A model generated the notes under the pieces. That model was given only the letters and a program-made list of their open reading frames with translations, did not search any database and had not been told where the DNA came from. A DNA stretch of 64,000 nt from Turnera subulata (Eukaryota; Streptophyta; Magnoliopsida; Malpighiales; Passifloraceae), in assembly GCA_028386065.3 (NCBI GenBank), contig JAKUCV010000319.1:102088-166087 (forward strand), in the 5' to 3' direction. This document shows positions 56,757-64,000 of the stretch, piece by piece (position 1 is the stretch's first letter; every line of letters starts with the position of its first letter). The translations under genes and the position numbers were made by a program.

Positions 56757-57610
56757 TCGTGAAACGGCGACATTTTGGGAAAACAAACCCAGGAGAATCA
56801 TAAACGAACGTTTGCTTATCCTTTGTCCAGTTTGAAACGGCGACATTTTGGGAAACAAACGTTGGCAAAGTAAATTTTAAAAAATATTGTATTAATTTGA
56901 TTTTTTACATTAAAAGATATGTGCAAATAATTAATATAAAGATTGAAAGAATAATACTTTTCAAATACCTGTCAATTGGAGAATTGATCGAGTTTGGGAA
57001 ATAAACATAAGTCAAGGAAACCAAATAAACAAACGTTCGGTTATGATTCCCCAGGGTAAACACACGTCGTCTATGGTACTTCTGAATAAACAAACATTTG
57101 TTTATGCGGTTTTCCTTGACTTAAGTTTATTTCCCAAACTCGATCAATTGTCCAATTGACAGCGATTTGAAAAGTATTATTCTTTCAATCTTTATATTAA
57201 TTATTTGCATATATTTTTTTATGTAAAAATCAAATTATTCCCAAACTCCAGGGTTTGTTTTCCCAAAATGTCGCCGTTTCAAGGCTTTAAAACTGGACAG
57301 AGGATAAGCAAACGTTCGTTTATGGTTCCCCGGGGTAAACAAACATTTGTTTATGTGTGGTTTTCCCTAACTGTAGTTTTCTTCCCAAACTCTATCATTT
57401 TGACAGTGATTTGAAAAGTATTATTCTTTCAATATTTATATTAATTGTTTGCACATATGTTTTTTTTATGTAAAAAATCAAATTAATTATTTGAAAGAAT
57501 ATTTTTTTAGATTTACTTTGCCAACGTTTGTTTTCCCAAAATGATGTCGTTTCATAGAATCGACTTGAGAGTTTCAAAATTGGACAGAGGATAAGCAAAC
57601 GTTCGTTTAC
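56757..57610. repeat. Large nested inverted repeat
   Basis: The core arms 56905-57020 and 57105-57225 are close complements (AATTAATATAAAGATTGAAAG..., GATCGAGTTTGGGAAATAAAC). An outer arm with ACGGCGACATTTTGGGAAA and AACGAACGTTTGCTTATCC at 56757-56860 matches complements at 57250-57330 and again at 57530-57610, so the right arm is partly duplicated. RNA from it would fold into a long hairpin. Confidence 0.85.
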
Positions 57611-58201
57611 TGGACCAACGACGAAACGCATTGTTTATCGTACCAGCGTTAAGCAAAGGTGTTGTTAAAAATTAAAATTCCTAAAACTGCAACGTTTTGG
57701 ACAAAAAAAGTAGGCATAACCCTAAGCATAACCCTACTCTCTAATTCAAATTGAACAATTGACCGAGTTTGGGAACAATTGCTCTCCTCCATCTACCCCA
57801 ATTTCCCAAATTGAAAAAACCTAAGCTCTCTCCCCCAGCCGGCCGCCACCACCGCCACCCAGCTCATTCTCCTCTCGACTTCTCCTCTTCCTCCGTGGCT
57901 CCCTCTCCTCCATCTCTATCTCTCCTCCCATCTCCATTCTCCTCGAAAGTCCAGTGCACTGCAGGTGGCCCCGTGAGTGTCCTTGTCCTCCTCTCCCGAG
58001 TCCAGTCACCCGCCTCCCGCCGCCGCCAGTCCGCCACAGCCACAGGTATCTTTCTGTCCCTGTCCTTTCTCTTAGTTCTCTCAATCATCTATATCTCACT
58101 TTCACACTTCTTCTTTTGATTGAAGTTGTTTCTGATATATTCATGTATAATTGGATTAACTTTATTACCAAGTTGATTCTGAACCAAACGACCTAATACA
58201 T
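57611..58201 (+). other. Exon-like CT-rich segment cut by the Tekay LTR
   Basis: 57771-58047 is CT/GC-rich with AG..GTATCTTTCTG at its end (58045), resembling the 5' end and first exon of a gene (Ser/Pro-rich, as in organelle-targeted proteins), but it has no ATG in the open frame. The rest of such a gene may lie beyond the Tekay insertion. Confidence 0.3.
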
Positions 58202-61195
58202 TGAAACACCCGTGTCCCAATTTTATAATAAAATACTTAAACTTATGGAAATTACCAAAATACCCCTGAAACCCAGGACACGAAATCCAACATTCAAAAC
58301 ATTATCTGGAAGAAATTCATAACATTCTGAGATGTCATAAAGAACAACAACAAAACCGGCTTAACAAGCCTCAAGTCAACCCGGCATCCTGCCGATACAT
58401 CATCAAATACCAAATCCCGGCAACCCGCCGATAAAATAGTCAAAATCAAAATGACACCTCATCAAAATCCAATGCAGCGGAAGATAAAGATAAAATAAAG
58501 CAAAAGTAAAAATGATATGCATGTCGGCTCTATGGATCCAACAGGGAGAAGAAGCACAGCTACCTGCTGAGATAACCACGTCCGTACTCTGGAAGGGTAG
58601 AATGTGACTGCACGGTAACTAAGAGTCTGAAAAACAACGTTGGCGATTATGTGAGTCGCCTACTCACTGAGCAGTATAAATCTAATTATGTAGGTGTGCA
58701 GAAACAAGTTCAAAAGGAAAGAAGAGATACAAGACAAGTATGCAAACATACAACAACCAGTACTAACAAGACATTCAAGTAAGCAGTTCATTATTCCACA
58801 TCTGTTGTGTATTAAGTTTTCGTATTATAATTTATTATTCAGGGCCCCCTACTGTGTGCGTCGAGCTCGGTCCCGTATCATGAGACAACCAGGCATAAGC
58901 CCAAATAAAACCAGGCACGAAGCCCAAACATATCCATAGAGAGAGAGAGAGAGAAAGAGGAAGGTAGAAAGGGGGAGGTAGAAGGAGGGAGGTAGAACCG
59001 GTCACTACAGACCCATATGCTTATCCGCATATCACATGCTATCCCGCATGCAAACCCGAAGGGTATCACTTCCCGCTCGAACCAACCGGTCATCAGCACA
59101 CAGTAGCCTATCTTCTACTGTACATTATCTTTATTCACAAGTTATGAGTTTATGTGTGCCAAGAAACGTGATTAAACAGGGTTGTGTGTATTCTTATCTC
59201 AATCAAATATCCGGGTCTTCGACCCACAGCACATCACACAAATTACCCAAAATCACACCACATGTTATCACCATAACAATCCAACAATTCATGCTCAAAA
59301 GCAAATAGTAAGACATAGGCACACAATACGGATCACAGCATGTTAGCAAATAGGCATGCAACTCAAACAGACCAATCCAACAAGCTCATGCATACAAACA
59401 TAAAAAGACGTATAAAGTCACCTCAACGACGATTGTCCTGTGGAGCTTTTCCCCAAAACAAATCCTCCAGCTCCTGAGGTGTTACCCGTGCCTGAATACC
59501 GGCACACACAAATATCACAAAACAATTATAACCAAAACGTGCATGCATGATTACTAAATGCTCAACTGAGTTAAACCCGTCCCTAGTTAGCCAACTATGT
59601 AATTTCCGGGTCTAAGCCCGTCAAGGTGTTTCCCTCACCTAAACTCCGAGTATCGGGACCTAAGGTTCACCGGGCTTAAGCCCAACTAAGTCCATAAATA
59701 GTTCCCCGGGCCTATGGCCCATTCGTTATGTTCTTAATGAGTTTCCGGCCTAAAGCCCAATCTGAGTCCAAATTCATTTTCTGGGCCTAAGGCCCACTTC
59801 CTTAAGTCCTTAATCAACCAAGTATGAAATTGGGCTCGAAGCCCGTTACTTAAATCCAAGGTCAACCCGAGCCCAAATGTTCCCGGCCTATGGTTCTACC
59901 CGTGTCGGTTAATTCCCAGTTATATTCCATATATTTTCCGTTCTCGATTTCCATTATATACATTAACATTAATACATAACCCAATCCGAAATTATAAGTA
60001 CATGCCATGAATGAACACAAATTACACAACATCGGTAATACCGTTAAATGCCGGAATAAAACCCGAGCCTTCGCCGGAAAAATCCCGAGCCTCGCCAGAT
60101 TCCGGTGAACCTCGCCGGAACTCACCCAAAAACTGACACATCCAACAACAACAACATATTCACATCACGGCAAAACAATTACACAACACTATATCCCACA
60201 GATCCTTAAAACGAATTTCAAAAGGAACTACAAAATGGATTCTTACTCGGTAATCAACCAATCTGCTCAGAACCTCGGAACCCGTACACAACCAAACCGC
60301 ACCGTGAAGCACCCCTTCCCGGAGAAGTACACACTCAGCACCCGAGCACCAACCTCACCCGTCCACGACAACCGCCGGCAACACCCACCAGACCACCAGC
60401 TGAGCCAACACAAACAACCCAACCCGAGCCCCCACACGGGCCACTGCTGAAACCACCCCCATACACAATCCAAAAAAAACCAATTAAACGTAGCCCGGCC
60501 AAAAAGAACGACGACGGAGGAATAGAAAAGATAGGAGGAGCAAGGCTTACCCGACAACTGGAGAGGGCGGCGGCGATTCGTCAGCCCACTGCTCCCACCG
60601 TCGCGCACAGAGCCCGGGACCACCTCGCGTCTCCTTCTCCTTCCTCGACTCGGCAGCAGCGACCCGAGGCAAGGCGGCGGCTCGGCGAGAAGGCGGCAAG
60701 GAAGACGAGGAACGATTTGGGAGAGGGGTTGCAGGAGAGGGGAAGAGAAGAGGGAGAGAGAGAGAGAGAATGGAAAAGAGAGAGAGGGGGAGAAGGGGTC
60801 GGCGGCGTAAGAAGAAAAGAGAGAAAGAAGAAAAGAAAAAGAAAGAAGGAAAAAGAAGAGAAGGCATTAGGGTTTGACCCGCCAGCCCGAACGACGCGTC
60901 GTTCGGTTGGGCGCGGTCAACCCGCCTTGTTGACCCGTTAGTGTTTTTTTTTCTTTCTAAAACTCCAAAACGACGTAGTTTCAGTGAAACTACTTCAAAG
61001 TTTAATTCTCAGCTCCGAAACTCGATTAAACTCCAATGAAGGCCGTAGCCGTCATACCATCGACTTAATTCCAATATAACCAAGGTAAAATAATTTATTT
61101 CCTAGCCCAAAAATCCAGAAATTCCTCAAGGCTAAAATTGGAATAAAAATTTTGAAAATTCCATAAATCAAATTATGAAAAGTCGGGGCGTTACA
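58202..61195 (-). repeat. Tekay 3' LTR (2994 bp)
   Basis: The minus strand starts TGTAACGCCCCGAC at 61195 and ends GGGTGTTTCA at 58202. A long LTR is normal for Tekay/Del. A (GA)n tract lies at 58937-58953. ORFs inside are chance. Confidence 0.8.
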
Positions 61196-61209
61196 TTTCC
61201 ACCCCACTT
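61196..61209 (-). other. Tekay polypurine tract
   Basis: The minus strand reads AAGTGGGGTGGAAA right before the LTR. Confidence 0.75.
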
Positions 61210-61229
61210 AAGGAAATTTCTTCCTCGAA

Positions 61230-63065
61230 ATTACAAGATATGAAACATCAAAACAAATGGGGATACTATTCCCGCATATGGGACTCAACCTCCCAAGTAG
61301 CCTCATTCGGGGAATGACGGCTCTATCTGACCCGAACCATGGGAATGGTACGACTCCTCAACTGCCGCACCTCCTGAGCCAAAATCTCCACCGGCTCCTC
61401 GACATAAGTCAAATCCTCAGAAACCTCCACCTCTGTCGGGGATACAACATGACTAGGATCAGACCGATAACGCCTCAGCATCGAGACATGAAATACATCA
61501 TGTATGCGCGACAGCTCCTCGGGTAAAGCCAACCTGTAGGCCAGCGGACCAATCCGCTCCATGATCTCATAAGGACCAATATAACGAGGGCTCAACTTGC
61601 CGTTCCTCCCAAACCGGATAACACCTCTCCAGGGAGCAACACGGAGGAAAACTCTGTCACCTACATTGTACTCGATCTTCCGACGATGCTTATCAGCAAA
61701 ACTCTTTTGCCGGTCCTGAGCAGCTCTCATGCACTGCTTAACCACCTCGATCTGATCAACAGTCTCCTGGACTAGGTCCGGACCAACCACCTGTCTCAGA
61801 CCTTCCTCATCCCAACAGATCGGACTTCGACACTTCTGCCCATACAAAGCCTCATATGGCGTCATACCGATACTGGAGTGATACCCGTTGTTATAAGCAA
61901 ACTCAACCAACGGTAATGTCTCATCCCAAGAACCACTGAAATTGAGCACACAGGCTCTAAGCATATCCTCAAGTGTCTGTATGGTTCTCTCAGACTGCCC
62001 ATCAGTCTACGGATGGAATGCAGTACTGAAATTCAGCTTAGTACCCAAAGCTGACTGTAAACTCTTCCAGAAGTGGGAAGTAAACCTCGGATCCCTGTCC
62101 GACATAATGGATAGTGGAACTCCGTGTAGACGGACAATACCCGAAACATATAACCTCACCAGTTTATCCATTATATCCGTCTGCTGAATCGGAAGGAAGT
62201 GAGCTGACTTGGTCAACCTGTCAACAATGACCCAGATGGCATCATGTCGACCCCGGGTCCTCGGTAACCCAATAACAAAGTCCATAGTGATATGCTCCCA
62301 CTTCCACTGCGGAATAGTCAAAGATCTCAACTTGCCGGCAGGAGCCTGATGCTCGGCTTTCACCTGCTGACAAGTCATACAACGAGCCACAAACTCCGCA
62401 ACATCCTTCTTCATCTCGGGCCACCAATAATGACTCTTCAAGTTCTGGTACATTTTGGTGCTACCCGGATGCATGGCATATGGCGCATTATGCGCTTCAT
62501 CCCTAATCCATCTCCTCAAATCATCAACATCCGGAACACACAACCGATCACCAGTCATCAGAGCACCATCCTCCCGGACATAGAAACTAGAACTCTCTCT
62601 ACCGAGAGCCTTATCCCGCAACTCTGCTAAATGAGGATCACCATACTGCAACTCCATGATCTTATCCCTCCAGGTCGGTCGGATGCTCAAACTGGCTAAC
62701 AACGCCCCAGCAACATCCACCTCTAACTGTGCATCCAACGACCTCAGCTCCACCAAGGAAGGCAAAGCATAAGAAACAGAGTCCTTATCTGCAGAAACCA
62801 CTCTCTTCCGGCTCAATGCATCTGCAACAACATTGGCCTTGACTGGATGGTACTCAATAGTACAAACATAATCCTTCAGAATCTGAATCCAGTGTCTCTG
62901 CCTCATATTAAGCTCCCTTTGGGACATGATGTACTTCAAACTCTTGTGATCCGTGAAAATCCGACACTTCTCACCGTACTGATGGTGTCTCCAAATCTCT
63001 AGAGCAAAGATCACAGCAGCTAACTCCAGATCATAGGTCGGATAGTTCCTCTCGTGAGTTCTCAA
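61230..63065 (-). pseudogene. Tekay RNase H end, integrase and chromodomain (broken)
   Basis: RNase H part ([32 protein letters not shown]). Integrase: H-H-C-C finger ([17 protein letters not shown] ... CMTCQQVK), [34 protein letters not shown] (Asp, Asp, Glu), then GPYEIMERIGPLAYRL and HDVFHVSMLRRY. TAG at 62007-62009 falls inside the HP-TDGQ motif. The frame stops at 61323-61325 just before the chromodomain, whose remains (SPNEATWEVESHMRE) are readable down to about 61250 with another stop. The chromodomain normally directs insertion to heterochromatin. Confidence 0.9.
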
Positions 63066-64000
63066 CTACCTGGAGGCATAAGCAATCACCCGACCCTCCT
63101 GCATTAAAGCACATCCCAAGCCCAGACCAGAAGCATCACTGAACACCGTGTACTCCACTCCGGGTCTCCGAACAGTCAAAATCGGTGCAGAAGTCAACAG
63201 ACTCTTCAACTCCTCAAAACTCTTCTGACAACCGTCATCCCAAACAAAAGCATAGTCTTTCCTCAACAGCTTAGTCATGGGACCCGCTATTAAGGAAAAA
63301 CCCTCAATGAACCTCCGATAATAACCAGCAAGTCCAAGAAAACTCCGTATCTCCGATACACTCTTCGGTGGCTCCCAATCCATGACTGCCTTAATCTTGG
63401 TCGGATCCAACTTAATGCCTTCACCGGACACCATATGCCCAAGAAATGCGACCTCATCCAACCAAAACTCACACTTACTGAGCTTGGCATAGAGCTGCTC
63501 TTCTCTCAACCTCTGCAAAACCTGTCTCAAGTGGTTCTCATGTTCGGCCTTACTACTCGAGTAGACCAAGATATCATCAATGAACACTACCACAAACCGG
63601 TCCAGAAATTCATGGAAGACCTGCTGCATCATACACATGAATACTGCTGGAGCATTCGCCAGACCAAAAGGAACAAACACAAACTCATAATGACCATACC
63701 GAGTGCGGAATGCAGTCTTCGGTATGTCCTGCTCTGCAATCCGAACCTGATGGTAACCAGATCGCATGTTAATCTTTGAGAATACGGATGCACCCTGCAA
63801 CTGATCGAACAAGTCATCGATCCTAGGCAAAGGATACTTGTTCTTCACAATCACCTTGTTCAACTGTCTATAGTCCACACACATCCGCATACTGCCATCC
63901 TTTTTCTTCACAAACAAGACCGGGGCACCTCAAGGTGAGATGCTCGGTCTAATAAAACCCTTATCCAATAACTCCTCCAGTTGTTTCTTCAACTCTTGAA
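63066..64000 (-). pseudogene. Tekay reverse transcriptase (broken)
   Basis: [47 protein letters not shown] (catalytic Asp pair), [23 protein letters not shown], then the RNase H start ([18 protein letters not shown]). Motif A reads [11 protein letters not shown] where the family has an Asp after KI, so a catalytic Asp is replaced by Asn. Stops lie at 63930-63932 (in place of a conserved Trp) and 63066-63068. Confidence 0.9.

Larger units (their letters stand above)
58202..64000 (-). mobile_element. Tekay (Del) chromovirus, 3' half
   Basis: Minus-strand Ty3/gypsy element cut by the right window edge: RT (from 64000), RNase H, integrase, chromodomain relic, polypurine tract and 3 kb 3' LTR. 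Every stop seen fits a C-to-T or G-to-A change. Confidence 0.9.

Noticed and set aside
58202..61195. Several 70-120-codon ORFs in Tekay LTR
   Set aside because: GC- and GA-rich LTR sequence, both strands open in places, no conserved motif.
1..64000. tRNA, rRNA or other structural RNA genes
   Set aside because: Only short primer-binding sites resembling tRNA 3' ends were seen; no cloverleaf or rRNA sequence was recognised.

Overview
The window is plant nuclear DNA, probably from a eudicot: it is AT-rich, intron-bearing gene fragments are scattered through it, and most of it is nested transposable elements (Ty1/copia, Ty3/gypsy chromovirus and OTA types, LINE, PIF/Harbinger-like, Mutator-like). 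I see no intact host gene. Gene-like pieces (lipase, F-box, possibly ECM29, several unrecognised exons) are broken or partial. The species cannot be told from the sequence. LAYOUT. 1-4692: minus-strand copia element (5' LTR, PBS, long leader, decayed gag/protease), inserted into the integrase of a plus-strand chromovirus whose 3' part is 4693 to about 6190. 6190-7460: scraps of gypsy LTR and a LINE tail. 7460-23370: a minus-strand OTA-type gypsy element whose gag is fused to the end of integrase by an internal deletion. Into its gag codons sits an 11.2-kb SIRE-type copia element (8596-19830), and into its LTR a PIF/Harbinger-like element (21610-23342). 23371-25959: a decayed plus-strand gypsy ORF split by a solo LTR (23840-25427). 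25960-27350: a Tekay-like LTR. 27351-32650: AT-rich DNA, one coiled-coil ORF and a 3 x 370-bp tandem array. 32650-37365 and 39270-47075: two direct copies of one chimeric module (antisense lipase exon, sense exons, tandem mini-exon repeats, a gene 5' end). The second copy also carries a Mutator-like element and a copia solo LTR, so the first copy shows the empty sites. 47100-48540: pseudo-exons. 48791-53885: an OTA-type LTR element without pol. 55019-56097: F-box pseudogene, followed by a large inverted repeat. 58202-64000: the 3' half of a minus-strand Tekay chromovirus. MOST UNUSUAL SIGNAL. A perfect 12-bp palindrome, AACATCGATGTT, occurs 51 times without mismatch (plus at least 8 one- or two-base variants) in four clusters, all inside the two copia elements. 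Copies are spaced almost exclusively 20-21, 51-54 or 71-74 bp apart, that is about 2, 5 or 7 turns of DNA, while the DNA between them is not conserved. In the SIRE element each cluster lies just upstream of a TATA box: in both LTRs (97 bp away) and ahead of the env-position ORF (67 bp away). This looks like a helically phased array of binding sites for a dimeric protein controlling two promoters of one retrotransposon, and the same array sits in the leader of a different copia family. A second structural signal is an LTR hairpin with compensatory base changes in three LTR copies of another family.
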